Assembly: GCA_021018815.1 (NCBI GenBank)
Contig: JAITYX010000042.1
Location: 1,007,001-1,071,000 of the forward strand
From: Talinum fruticosum
Taxonomy: Eukaryota; Streptophyta; Magnoliopsida; Caryophyllales; Talinaceae
DNA: 64,000 nucleotides
Direction of reading: 5' to 3'
Part shown: positions 46,249 through 59,247 of the stretch, one piece after another
Layout: each line of letters starts with the position of its first letter
Position numbering within the stretch: the first letter of the stretch is position 1
Notes under the pieces: generated by a model
Seen by the model: the letters and a program-made list of their open reading frames with translations, nothing else
The model's database searches: none
What the model was told of the DNA's origin: nothing
Position numbers and translations under genes: made by a program

Positions 46249-49200
46249 TGGTATATATCTATTGGTTTCTTATATTTGCCTTTTCTACATCAAATTATTC
46301 TGTCAAAGCAAAACTTGCTTTGTCAGTGTTCTGTTTTCCGTTTCAGGTTGTGAAATCTAACCCTATTGTCAATGTTTGTTGTTGATTATGTAAAAAATGA
46401 TTCTGAGGGTGAGCTGCCATTTTGTTTCTGAGTTGCTGCATTGGAGAACTTGCTCCTCAAGAAAACCATCCCGATGACTCTGGCTAGCCGGAACATATAT
46501 GGAGTCTATGTCTATGCACACCTTGCTTCAACCCAGGAAATATCTTGCTTTGACTCTACATTTATGAATAGCAGATTTGTATTCTTGTATCTTACAAAGT
46601 TGTCATTTGTTTATACTGGTCAAATATTGCCTGTACCAATTGATACTTAAATGATAGAAAAAACAGACATTGGCTTATATTTGGAGCATCATGGCTTAGA
46701 AATCAAGTGCTTTGCTCCAATGGAGAATACCAACATGGTATGTGTGTTATAACATAATAATAGCAAAACACATTTGAAAAATCATGGGATTATGGTGAAT
46801 AAATGGAGTTTATATAGAAGATAACACAAGCAAGCACAAACTTTTTTGTAAGACACCAATTAAAAGCCTGGAAGGCTTGGTACAAACAAACAGCCACAAA
46901 AATTCATGACCATAAATATCGTCTAAAAGGAATAATATACTATAAATAAACAACAAAAGTAACTCGACAGTCTGAAAACTAACTAGTAAGTCATAACGAT
47001 CATCAAAGCCTTAAAAAAATCCCATCAAGATTAAGAAAATTCAATCAATCCCTTCCAACATTGACTTAAAAATTTTTCGACCATTAGACTTTGACATCAA
47101 CATATTCATTTAACACATACCCTCAGCTCATGTCCAAACTCCATACCCCTCATTAAAGACCTTTAAAATCAGTCCAGATTGTTGTAGGCTTGTGGCTATC
47201 TGCTTTAATGCCCTACCACTGTTTCTTCTTGTTCTCTTCCCTCTTCAATCATGTAAAAAAAACTTTGAGAGAGAGAGGAGGGTGTTTCGAGTAGGATAAA
47301 GAAATAAATATGAACATGATAAAGAGGCAGAACGTCAATTATACACCTAAAATACCTGTTTTTCATATATATGTCAACGAGATGATTGAACGAACGGAAA
47401 AATATGAGAGATTTTATGGATCTAAAATAATGACGTGTCACCGAAAGTATATGCTTTTAGATGAATATAAGAATGCGTAAGTAGAGAGAAGTTAAGGTGA
47501 CGAGTATAGTACAAATATACAAAAAGAATCATCGATTGAGAAAAAGCGAATCAAATTGGCACAATTTTTAATAACCCTAATGCAAATAAACTAAAAACAA
47601 TACAATAAAGAGGGCCCCGGCGGCCAGTTATTGACTAGTTTTGCAAAGGCAGACGATTCCTCCGAGTCTTTAGCTCGCTTTGTACCGATTTGTCATACTT
47701 GGACTCGGTCTTTTTGCTTCAAAGTAGGAAAAAAAAAAAAAACAAGAAGATGATGAGAGAGAGAGAGAGAGAGAGAGAATGGACCAACCCAACCATGATT
47801 ATCTTATTGCATAAAGAAAGGCAAAGCAGAAAAGTATGCTTCATTCACATGCAACTATGAATGAATGTAACCATCTGCACCAAAAAATATATATAAAAAA
47901 AAAAACTATGAATGTAACCATTGACTTCACTTATCATTGACTATCTATTAAAGAGTTCTAACATATCCAAGGACCACTATAAAAAAATATTATTATAATT
48001 ATTATTTTTTAAATATTTGTATGACCATAGATCATTCGATATCTATTGTAGAGAAAATTAGCATCTAATGACTTAAATTAAACGCAATATAGGTAAAGCA
48101 TTTAAAATCTTAAAGTACGTTCGAAGCTAAGAACTTATTCTTCCAGGAATATTTGACTAACAAAAATTTGACATAAATTGTCTATGTATACATTTCAGAC
48201 CGAATTTTTTAATGAATTTATGAATGGGGGTAAGAGGTGGATATTAAAAGCCAATTCGAATTCAACACATATTCAGCATATGAGATATAAAGTATTACTT
48301 ACAAAGAGGTCTGTTTTATTTATTAATAGATTTTATAATCACTAACTTTCTATTCCGATGTTAAAAAAAGTAAAGTATAACTAAAAAGATATTTTATTTT
48401 AATCCATTAAAATTTAAGTCAAATATTTTATCCATAATTATTTTTCTCATCTATCTAGAAGGTTGGTATATGAAAATACACTCTTTTTTTAAAAAAAAAA
48501 TTATATTTAATTCACTTTCACAAACACTAGGTATATAAATTACCTTATTCAATAGCAATTTTCCTAATACTAGTGATGAGACAATTTTTGTGTTTATTGT
48601 TTGGTATGTTCGTCGGGATTTTTTTGTTCGGACCAATGGTATTTTGCTTTGTCGAGTTTAACTTTTTTCGGATCGTATACATTTAAGATAAAATTTCATC
48701 CAACAAATATATTTTTGAAATTTTCTTTATGACAATAACATCACTACCACATCTTTTACAACATATATGAATCCATAAATGCAATCTTAGTAAAATATTT
48801 AGAATATTAAGATGATTATCCACATAATTGGGGGCATAGAAAAAGTCAAACACAAGTCCTACTCATCATTTTGACCAATGAGGATCCATCATGATGAAGC
48901 TACTGGCATTCTTCTGTGGGGCTATTTCCTGGATTTAGGGTCAGGGTTTAAATGCTAAAAACCAAAAGACAGTCTAAATTGCTTGTCCTCGGGGTCATTC
49001 TTTACTAGAAGCTTGATGCGTAGAAACCAGGATTTCCTCATTAATTTTGACTATGCCTCATCCCAAAAAAAAAATAAATAAAATTCTCCATAATATTAAT
49101 GACAAGACCCAAGAAAAAAAGAAAAAAAAGTAGGTTTGTGTGTACATGCATCAATGTATATGAGTTGAGCAACGGTGAAAATAAAGCTACTAAAATTTTA

Positions 49201-49740
49201 TCGGTTTTGGTTACTTACATTTATTTGGCTTAAAAACAAATTGGTGTGATAATTATTTTACTTAATTTTAGTCTTGATTTATTCGATTAATCTAGCTAAT
49301 ATCAATTTAAATTTAATTTTAATCGAAAATTTTCTAATATAGTTTAACATTTTGGATATATGGTTTGGTGTTTTGAGTCTTTTTATCTCCCTAACTTGCT
49401 TTGATTTAATCAAGATTTGATTTTTAAAATTCAGCTTTCGAAAAAATTTAAGTTTATAACATTACATAAAATTTTTACTAATAATTACGCTTCTTATTAT
49501 TCTAATTGAATACATAAAATTATAATTTTTGTAACTTGACCGAGTCAAACCATTAATCTCACCTCTATCACCAAACACACCTTTCATCGAATTTTGTTGA
49601 AATTTTAAGCTCTGCTTTACCAAGTTCTCTCTCTGTCTCTCAATCAAAGTTGGTTTTTTTTTTTATAAAAATGGTGTATTCACTGTTTACCATCGTCATC
49701 ACCACTTCATCCTCCTTGTAGTCGCCGTTTCTTTCACTCT
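46249..49740. other. intergenic DNA between the PTP array and PSI1
   Basis: PTP-C 3' UTR, then AT-rich DNA. A (GA)n tract lies at about 47754-47779. ACTATGAATG...TAACCA occurs twice (about 47855-47873 and 47906-47922). No gene and no mobile-element ends recognised. Confidence 0.5.
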
Positions 49741-50341
49741 CTTTCTCTCTCTGACTTGTTTGTTTCCCTGTGGGATATTACTGAGGAAATTGCATTACAG
49801 AGACGAAAAAGAATCTCTGTGTTCTCACGGATCCGACCCTTGTGTTTTTTTTTTCCTCACTCCCAGGCTTCCTGCTCTTCTAGGCAAGCTCTTCAAACCC
49901 CTTTTCCCCGTTTTCCTTTCCATTGCCGTTTGCTTATTAGGGCTGTAGTTGATTCCCAACTTCCATTGTGCTGCTATATTGAATAGAACTTGGTTCTTGC
50001 AATCCAGGTTTGGATTATTTTCTATTTTTTGGGTTTCCTTTATGGTACTAATTTTGTGTTTTAATAAATGGGTTTTACCTGGTTCTTGATTTGCAGCTCT
50101 GGAGCTGGAATCTCAGGGGCTGATCACTCTTGGAGTTCAATACTTGTGATCAGAGAGATTGATGAAACCAGTGCAAGTTTATAGAACCCATTTATTTTTC
50201 TGGTTCAATTGATTGTTGGTGGATTGGACTATTCTCGTCTTTTCTCTCTTTTACTTTCTGAGGCTTAATTCCTGCTATGGTGGGAGGTTATACAAAGGCA
50301 TGTACTGGAAGTGAAGGGTAGTTTCTGATTTTCATTAAAAA
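49741..50341 (+). other. 5' leader of the PSI1 gene, with intron and two short uORFs
   Basis: CT-rich first leader exon (TTTCTCTCTCTGAC). A donor CCAG/GTTTGG lies near 50008 and an acceptor TTTGCAG ends at about 50096. The second leader exon carries two short upstream ORFs: 50162-50212 (16 codons plus stop) and 50277-50321 (14 codons plus stop). The second ends 20 bases before the main ATG. They may lower translation; this is inferred. Confidence 0.5.
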
Positions 50342-53300
50342 ATGGGTGGGGTTTGCTCCAGGAGTGCCACCGTTGAAAATGTTCCCAGTACTGGTCATTC
50401 TCAAACTAATGGGCATGGCATCAGTGGTACTGGGTTGGTTTTGGAGTCGCACTCTTTGGCCTCCAAAGAAATTAGTGATTCAATGCCTGAAAGTGTTGGG
50501 GGAGACCTGAACAAGGAGTCAACGGAAAGGGAGCCCTTTTCATTTCCAGAGTTGTGTCCTAATTTGGATGGCATGAATACAAGTTCTCATGGGATGATTA
50601 TGGATGAAATTGATGATGGAATTCCCCGACTCTCTAGGGTTTCATCAAACAAATCTCGGTTAACGAAGTCTAAGCAAGCAAAGGTGAGTTTATCTTGTTT
50701 GTTACCATCATTTGTGCTTCCAGTATGCCATGGATTTTTCTCTCAAGTGATGCTATGTGCAATGTTCAAAAGGTGCTTCTTGGATTTTAGCATTTTATCG
50801 TAATTGATTCTACGTTGAGCATCTTATTTTGTGTCTTACAACAGAACATAAAAGTTGCATTTTGAGTCTTAGCTTAAGTTGTACTGCTACAGTTGCAGTT
50901 GCCATTGGACTGAGTATAATAATTGTCAGTAGAACTGGATCCTGGAGGACCTCTTTTCAAGCCCTCAAAGTATGAAAACATACATAATCGTATAGGACTA
51001 AGACTGCTTGCACATTCCTGCTGATCAAGGGTGTTCTTTGTTGTGTTTGACTCACCTTATTTTTCTTAAGAAGTCACTCTATTTTACGGAAAAGAAACCT
51101 AGGAGTAACTCTGGAAGCACTTTATTTTTGAAGGAATTGTTATGAAAACCAGCCTAGAGAGTCCACCACTTTGGTTTTTGTTAGAAGGTGACGGTGTTAA
51201 TTCATAAGATGTTTAGTTTGTAGGAAAAGATTCTCCCTTGGCTCCTATGTGCCATGTGACCTACATATTTAAGGCTCATCAAACTTTCATATTATATGAG
51301 AATTCTGCAGACCTGTAAAAATAAGCCTTCTTATTTTGCTTGGCAATTTTGACAATTGCTTTACTGCTTAGGATTGCATCAGCCATTTGCGCTGTTGATT
51401 GCCAGTGCTTTTTGCAGCTCAACTTAGTCTTACATATTCCTAGCCTCCTAGGTGAGAACCTCATTGCTCATTAGAAAAAATGAAGAAAAAGAAAGACATG
51501 CGTGTATGTTTGCATAATTGTTGAACTAATAAGCTGTGAGAAAATTATTTTGAATGTGGTAATTCTGCTAAAAAGAAATTAGATGTTACTCATTTGGACA
51601 CCAAATATGGTAGTAGTCATTTTCTGGTACATCTCTGTCATACTTTTAAGAGAGCTTAGAGGTGGCTTTTTTACATGTGCTTCGGCAGAGAATTGGTTTT
51701 GATCATTATGTATGAAAAGATTTTGGCAGTGAAACTGGCTTATATCTGAGACTTTTTGTTTTTGTTTTTTATCTGTAATATTATTTTTGATGTCTTTCTA
51801 CCAACCTTCAGCCTCTCGATTCCTTCAGTCCTGGTCATCTGTTCAAGGTCATGAAGACTTAAAGCGTTAAAGGATAGACTGGATGGTCGATGGTTATTTT
51901 CCAATGTTGAGGCAATAAGGCAGACAATGTTTTTCGTTTTCTGAACAGGTCTCTGAAGTGAGTTCCCTTTTGGGCAAAGCTGGCTCTGTTGGTCTTGGCA
52001 AGGCAGTAGAAGTTCTAGACACACTTGGTAGTAGCATGACAAGCTTGCACCTCAGTGGAGGTTTTGTCTCAGGTGTGACAACTAAAGGGAATAAGATCTC
52101 CATATTGGCATTTGAGGTTGCCAACACAATTGTCAAAGGTGCAAACCTTATGGAGTCGCTTTCCAAGGAGAACATTAGACATCTAAAGGAGGTGGTTCTT
52201 CGATCTGAAGGCGTGCAAAACTTGATATCGAAAGATATAAATGAGCTCCAAAGGATTGCTGCAGCTGACAAGAGGTAGTTGTCAGATGAACAACTGGTGG
52301 CTTCTACAAACATCCATGTTGTAATTTAATGACGTGCTCTTGTTAATATTACAATTTTGTCTAACCAAAAATGGTCTTTGTATTTGCGAACTTTTACAGG
52401 GAAGAATTGAAAGTCTTTTCTGGAGAGGTAGTTCGCTCGGAAATCGTTGTAAAGATCCTCAATATCACAATTTGGATCGTTATTTCGAAAAGTAATGCTA
52501 ATAACATCTCTTTGTTTCAGCATTTCTTTTACTATGACTTGAAAAGCTAATTATTCTCTTCTATACATTTCAGATTGGCTTCTGAGCTAGCCCCTCAAAA
52601 AATTTGAAAGAGGAAGCTGAGATAATAATGCAGCAACTGATGACATTAGTCCAGTATACAGCTGTGAGTATTATCTAATTCTAATATGATAAGGTTACCC
52701 TTGGCTGTGTAAATCATTGATTTGACTTGATGCTGGACAAGCTCACCTGAATTTAAATGTTGCGTTTGTTTTCTGCTCGTACCTTTTCGCAAACTCTGCC
52801 TACACAATGGGGATGGGTCTATTGCTCCTTGGAACCAATCCCTGGTGTGAATTTAAGGGTTTTATGAATAATTATAATGGATGGTTTGAAGCCCATGAAC
52901 TTTGTGCTTTGACATTTTGATGTTATGATGTTCCACACAACTGCAATTTTCCTTTCTTTCCTTCTTAAGTCGGTGTGTTATACAATTATCAAACTTTCCT
53001 TGCACCTTTGCGTTCAGGTTGCTATTGCAACCTAGTATTACTTGAGGGTATGGATTGCAATACAACGGCAGCAACTCCATAATTGTCAACGAGGGTGATT
53101 AATATCGTGATCTGTCCCAAAGGATAGCTTTAGTTGGCACATGACCTGCTCTGATACCAAACTACTGGAGAACCACTCCAAATAAACTAAACTCATTTTT
53201 ATTTCATCACTTTAGTTGCTACTTGCTAGAAATGAATTGATCATGTTGTGTTCAAAATGAAACCTTTGCCTGCTAGTTGGGCCATTGCCTCAAATTCATC

Positions 53301-56300
53301 AGTATCTAGTATTGAGTAGCATCCAAGCAGGAAAGCTCCAAACAAGTTTAGAGACGAAATTGATAGAGATTATGAGAAAGACATAACTTCTAAGATCAAT
53401 ATTTGAATCTTGATGGCAGGAGTTGTATCATGAGTTGCATGCTTTGGACAGATTTGAACAAGATTATCGCCGGAAGCTGCAAGAGGAAGACAACCCTAGC
53501 ACAGCCCAAAAAGGTATTGACTGCACTTTACGAGTACATGGCATTGTGATGTTTCTATGCGCAAGTGCTGTTGTTGGAATCATGAAACTTCTTGTTCAAT
53601 GCTGCTGACTGTCTTTCTATGAGATTTTCTCATTTCCCTCTCATTTGCGGGGCGTGCACATACACACACACACACACACACGTGCGTGCGTGTGCGTGCG
53701 TGCGTGCGTGCGTGTGTGTGTGTGTGAGAGAGAGAGATAGAGATAGAGAGAGAGAGAGAGGTGAGGGGTTCTTGGGAAATATAGAATCACTCATAGGAGT
53801 TATGTCAACAGAAACATACTGGCATACTGGGTGCAGATAAGTAGTGGCACTCATCATTTTGTATTCTGATCCATATGCACTTTCTTTATTGTAATTCCAT
53901 ATTTGTTCTTTATTTCATCTGAGCCCCATTCTGTTGATTTATTTGTTGCCTGCAGGAGATGGCTTGGCAATTATAAGGACAGAGTTGAAGAGCCAAAGAA
54001 AGCATGTCAGAAGTTTAAAAAGAAATCGCTGTGGTCGAAGATTTTGGAAGAGGTAGGCTGTTGAAACTTGGATTGTATTTTAACTGACAACTGTGCCTTT
54101 GTGTTTGTGTGAATTCAAGAAATCTTGATGCGTTGCTTGCAAGTGCTTTTCTGTGACATTTTAAGTACATTAATTTTTTGAAGAGGCTTTATTCCTGAAT
54201 CAACATTCATTAACATGTCGCAGTGTTCTGACTTCTGAGCCTCCTTGTTACATCTTGTCTAGTCATATGCCTAACTGGATTCTCTTTGGTGTCTCAATAA
54301 TGTGTACTGTAAAAACTTGTGTGAAGTTTTTCTTGGCATGTGATGTGTAGCTTAAACCTAAAGCTGTAAGTGTGGTAGGTTGAAGCGGCGTGCATTTATA
54401 GACTTGGTCCATGGTATCACTATACATAGTGATTGGAAGAATTGTGGAATGTCAACCAGATGTGGTCTTTGAGCTACATGTTCACTGGGAACTTAGAAAT
54501 TTAATTGCTTAGAATTTAGAGTTTTTGCTTATGGCTCATTTGAGTAATTAATTTATATCATATAAGCTTTGGGTTTGTGAGAATCTCTTCGTGGGAGTGT
54601 CATTTTTCTGGGATATTTTGGTGCATCTTTTTTCCCTTCAAGTGGCTCATTTATATGAGAATGACTATTTTTGATATCAGCAGCTCTTCAGCTGTACCTT
54701 CTTCCCTTGTTAACTGCTTAGAAACTGTAGAATTCAAAGCTATGTTAAACTGCTGATCCCTACAATTTTCTTTGCAAATGGGGCTACCTCTCCACCCAGC
54801 ACTAACTTAGGGGCTTGAAGACTGTATCTTATACAGAAGAATAGGATACTGTGGTCTCTGGCTGCTTCTAGTCATTCATATGTTTATCCAGTAAGCAATG
54901 AATGGTCAAAAGGAAAATCGTATCCCATACAAATTTGTAGGCATGTAAATGTTTAGTTAAATCATTTCCATTTACCTAACCAAGACTAGAGTTTCAAGCA
55001 GTAGGATTTCCGTTGTGTGTTACTCTGATATTTTTTAAGAGATGTGAGTGTCTCTACAAATCAGGTTTTGCTTCATTGTTTATGTGATGCAGGTTGTTTA
55101 TTTAATCTATTTATAGGTGTCAGATTCAGTGTTCTTGTAGGTTTGTTTAATGATAGACATGAGTCTATTCTTTAATAATGTGAGCTTGCATGTGATCATT
55201 AATTTTCTGTGGACCTTACTTTTCCGCCCTAAATGAAACAAGAATGCTGCTTTTGCTCTTTGTATGTGTTTTGTTTTACCCCTCTCGTCCCTTTTCAGCT
55301 GGAGACTTCATCGTCTTTCTTGCCTGAACTTTGCAATTTATATCTTGTGTTTATGTAGGTAATGGAGAAGCTTGTGGACATAGTAAACTTTTTCCATTTG
55401 GAGATTCATGAAGCCTTTGGTAATGCTGGTATGTAGTAAGGATTTAACAATTCCAGCTCATTTTGATTCACCAAGAGACCTGACTTCAACTGCAAAATGC
55501 CGAAGTCTTTTCTACAATGGTTGGACCAACATGCAGTGAAGGATCAAGTGGGAATAAGTTGTGTTTTTCCCAGCCATAAAAATATGTCTAGAGCAATAGT
55601 CTTAATGGGCCTTGGATGGAGAAGCATTATAGCCCAAATGCTGGCTCTCATTTTGAAATGTGATTTGGACTTCACATAAAAACAGAAGCAAATGCAGAAA
55701 AATCAGAACTTACATGTAAATATTAGGACAATTATGGACATTGTGCTATTAATGCCCATATTTTAACATGTTCTCTGGCTTACATTTAAAGGCCCCCTCC
55801 CTCTCGTTAGTCTGTTGATCCCCAAATTCCCGCAAATAGTAGCCGATGCTATAGGGTGAGCTACATTTGGGATGCATTACTATCTGTGAGAAGACCCATC
55901 TTGTAGCGCCCCCAAAAAACAACAAAACCCCCTTTTCTTTTGTAGTTGGGGTTGTAGATTAGTGTTCTATGCCAATTTTTCTAACCCCCCTAAAAAAAAA
56001 AGAGTCCTTTCTCTTTCCTTCGATAGTTATGTTGAGTTTCATTCTGACCTTGCAGATGCTGATAGGCCAGTAAAGGCATCTTCAAACAATCATAAAAGGT
56101 TGGGGTCAGCTGGCCTGGCTTTGCATTATGCAAACATAATTACTCAAATTGATACAGTTGTGAGTCCTCTTTATTTTTTCAATTGCACTTTTTGGTTAAA
56201 CATGTCATGTATGCATCGAGCATATGATGAGGCCATTTCCTTATAGAAGTGGCATATGTTATTCTCAATTTTGCCGGATTGTCTTGAGCATTAGTAGATA

Positions 56301-58317
56301 ACTGTATAATCCTACTTGTTTATGAGACTCCTTATATCCATGTTTTCAGATATTATTAATGTTGGTTAGTGTTTCATTGTTGATTATCTATACTGTTTTG
56401 AGTTTTGACTATTCTGCATAACCTCTAACCAGGTTTCCCGTTCAAGCTCTGTCCCTCCAAACTCAAGGGATACTTTATACCAGGGACTGCCTCCTAATGT
56501 CAAATTAGCTTTAAGGTCCAAATTGCAGTCATTTCAGCTCAAAGAAGAGGTATTGTTTAGAGTTGATTATGATTGGTTCAATATCAATATGCTTCACTGT
56601 TGTTTGCTAGTAGGGTTTTGATTCTTGTCCTTCTATCAGCAGACTAACTACTTTGAGCTGTGCCAAGGCAAATTTAGCAAAGCATGAAATCAAAGTGAAA
56701 AAATATAGATGTCTACAGATCTACTATTGCAGACTGTCATTCCATTTTTTGTGGAAGTCTTCTTTCTTAAAACAATAATATTTGTGCATAGTAAAGGCAC
56801 CTTTTAAGGCACCAGTCAGGTTCTTCTGCTTTTCTTCTTTTCTTCTTATCTTTTTCTTTTTCTTTTTCTTTTTTGGTGTGTGTGGTGTGTGGATAAGGAA
56901 CTAATAGGTGAACATCTGGGGTGCATCCTATCAACCGTCTACTCCCCAATGCAAAGCTTTCGTAGAAGAATAAAAGTGATGAGTGGAATTTTTTTTTTTT
57001 TTTTTGTGAACAGATGGGTGAGATTGGTATAATAGGGAAATGACTTATGATTCTGACGCTCCACATGTAAGGGATTTTCTTTTAGATGAGTATCAATATC
57101 ATTTTAAGACATCTTTGTCTTGGACAAAACCAAATAGGATAGGATAAGATTGAGCATTGAGAATACAGTGACATTAGCTGGTTTCGATTAGTCATCAGGA
57201 AGTATATTGATTTGGAATCTGCTGCTAAGACTGAGTTGTGCAAGATCTATATTTTGAAAAGTATGATCCATGTTTTTATTCATATGTGTTAAAAGTCATA
57301 ATTTATCTGTTATCTGGTTTGGTTCTTCATCATTCACTTGTAAGTGTGTGTTCTCCACTTGTCAGAAGTGATAGAACCTCAGGAGACACCACTGGTTCGG
57401 GGTGTTTAACAAAGAGGCTTGGCATCCTTTTCTGTTTGCTTTCTGCATTATTGTAATATGAATTCTCTCTGGCAGCTTACTGTCCCTCAGATCAAAGCCG
57501 AAATGGAGAAGACTTTACACTGGCTTGTTCCTATCGCCACAAACACAACAAAGTGAGTTCTTAATACATCTGTAGCCCCCTCCCCTCTCCGAACAAAAAT
57601 ATTATAAATTCTTTTGAGTTCCGCTAACCCTTGTGTTGTATTCTTGGTTTTGCATTGCGAATCCAATGCAGAGCTCATCATGGATTTGGCTGGGTTGGAG
57701 AATGGGCTAATACTGGGTAAGTAGCTACCAAGTTTCCTGCTTTCCTCTTCTTAGTACATGGATAGCTGTAAAGTGATGCTGTTTCTGAACTCCCTCAGTT
57801 CAGAGGTCAATCAAAAGCCAGCGGGCCAAACCAACTTGCTTAGGATCGAGACTCTCTACCATGCAGATAAGGAGAAAACCGAGAATCATATACTCGAACT
57901 AGTCGTATGGCTTCACCATCTAGTCAGTCAGTCAAAAGCTTCTATGAATTGTGAAGCCCGATCTACCATCAAATCACCGATCAGATCCCCCAATCAGAAG
58001 ACTCTTCTTCTATCTCCACAAAAACCACTTGCCTATCTCCTACCCTTTCAGTTGAAGACCAGTTAATGCTTCGAGATGTCACTAAGAGGAAATTCGTCCC
58101 GGGCATCAGTAAGAGCCAGGAATTTGACACTGCAAGGAACCATTTAAGCAAGCACCATAGGCTGTGCAAGAGTAGCAGCCACTCTCCTACTAGGGAGATG
58201 AAGAGGGAGATATACTCACTTAGGCGTCCGTCATCCATCCCTATCATTGATTTCGATATCAATCGGATCAAAGCATTGGATGTCATTGATCGAGTGGATA
58301 CCCTACGAAGTTTGTGA
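50342..58317 (+). CDS. PSI1: PSI1-like protein (DUF3475 and DUF668; PSK SIMULATOR family)
   Basis: Plant growth regulator linked genetically to phytosulfokine signalling in Arabidopsis; biochemical role unknown. Exons: 50342-50683, 51949-52274, 52400-52491, 52574-52663, 53420-53513, 53956-54052, 55359-55428, 56056-56159, 56433-56549, 57476-57552, 57672-57716, 57799-58317, giving about 658 aa, the normal length. The N-terminus MGGVCS fits N-myristoylation (Gly2, Ser6) with Cys5 for palmitoylation. DUF3475 about 165-222 (ILAFEVANTIVKGANLM). Middle coiled region (ELYHELHALDRFEQDYRRKL). DUF668 about 386-470 (LGSAGLALHYANIITQID). Basic Ser-rich C-terminus with FGWVGEWANTG. Four single-base losses as written: exon 3 at about 52436 (CGCTCGG), exon 4 A run 52600-52605, exon 6 A run 54017-54021, exon 12 A run 58020-58024. 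Each is a run of identical bases, except exon 3 where a TT pair became T. I judge the gene intact. Confidence 0.9.
53657..53761 (+). repeat. compound microsatellite in PSI1 intron 5
   Basis: A (CA)n tract runs into (CGTG)n/(TGCG)n, then (TG)n, then (GA)n with GATA interruptions, about 100 bases in all. Open frames across it on both strands are repeat translation. Confidence 0.95.
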
Positions 58318-59138
58318 GAGTAAAGAAAGCTTCTGTGTTGCTTATGTGGTGATCCTTATAGCATGTATTTCTCCATTTTTCCTCGTCGATGGATAAAGCA
58401 TGCTTTTGTGATTTTGTGAAAAATGTGAGGAGCATTCACAGCAACCCAGGGGAAACAGTGATGCTAAAGGGATAAAGATTGAATATTTTCTTCTCCCAAG
58501 TGCAAAGTTTTCCCAGAGGATTTTATAGTGCTGCAAAGAGGTCAAGCCAACAGTGGTTTTGTCAGTTCAAGATGCATGTACAGAATACTTTGATTATACC
58601 CAGAATAATTCAAAAAGAATTATTGGTCTCGTAATTATTTTTATTTTCATTTTTACAGTTTTGCATTTCTCCAGAAAAGATCATCTGGTATGTCAGTATG
58701 TCCATGTGTGGAAAGATGTAACATTGTTATCAGCTAGTCACTGTTCTAAGTACGATTCTACTAGTGAAATGAAAGTCGGGCTATTTCTGTTCATTGATAA
58801 ACTGATAATAAAACAGTCTAGTTTTGTAATGAGATTCTCTATTGCAAAGATTTGAATGTAAAGATCCCTCAAACTAATTGTGCTTAAACCACCATTCAAC
58901 CAAAATTCCCCAAGCTAGAGAGAGAGAGAGAGCACAGTTGCAATATGACTGGGACTGGGTCTGTATCAACACCAGACTACATATCCTTGTTGCTCCACTG
59001 AGAGCACAACAGAGAAATGTACTTAATTAGGATAGTGGAGCACTTGAACTAGACTCACCAAACAGTGAAGTTAGGTTCGCCAGATTAATTTCAATCAATT
59101 CTGAACAGACTTGGAAAGATATGACACGATACAATAAT
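58318..59138. other. PSI1 3' UTR and flank
   Basis: AT-rich 3' sequence. A 100-codon frame (58553-58855) has no family resemblance and I do not call it. (GA)n at about 58917-58934. Confidence 0.5.
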
Positions 59139-59247
59139 ACGACATCAACGGTATAAGACTAAGCAAACATGTGATCCGTTATTTTGATAAATTACGATAT
59201 CAACGGTATAAAACTAAGCAAATATGTGATCCGTTGTTTTGATAAAT
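59139..59247 (+). repeat. two-copy tandem repeat, 55-bp unit
   Basis: 59139-59193 and 59194-59247 are about 90% identical (ATCAACGGTATAA, CTAAGCAAA, TGTGATCCGTT, TTTTGATAAAT). No coding or structural role apparent. Confidence 0.9.

Noticed and set aside
53640..53770. Repeat array considered as CRISPR-like
   Set aside because: Simple dinucleotide and tetranucleotide repeats without spacers, in a plant nuclear intron.
53592..53857. Open frames with Thr-His, Arg-Ala-Cys and Ser-Leu repeats
   Set aside because: Translation of the compound microsatellite in a PSI1 intron.
58553..58855. 100-codon open frame after PSI1
   Set aside because: AT-rich 3' flank, no family match and no splice or promoter context.
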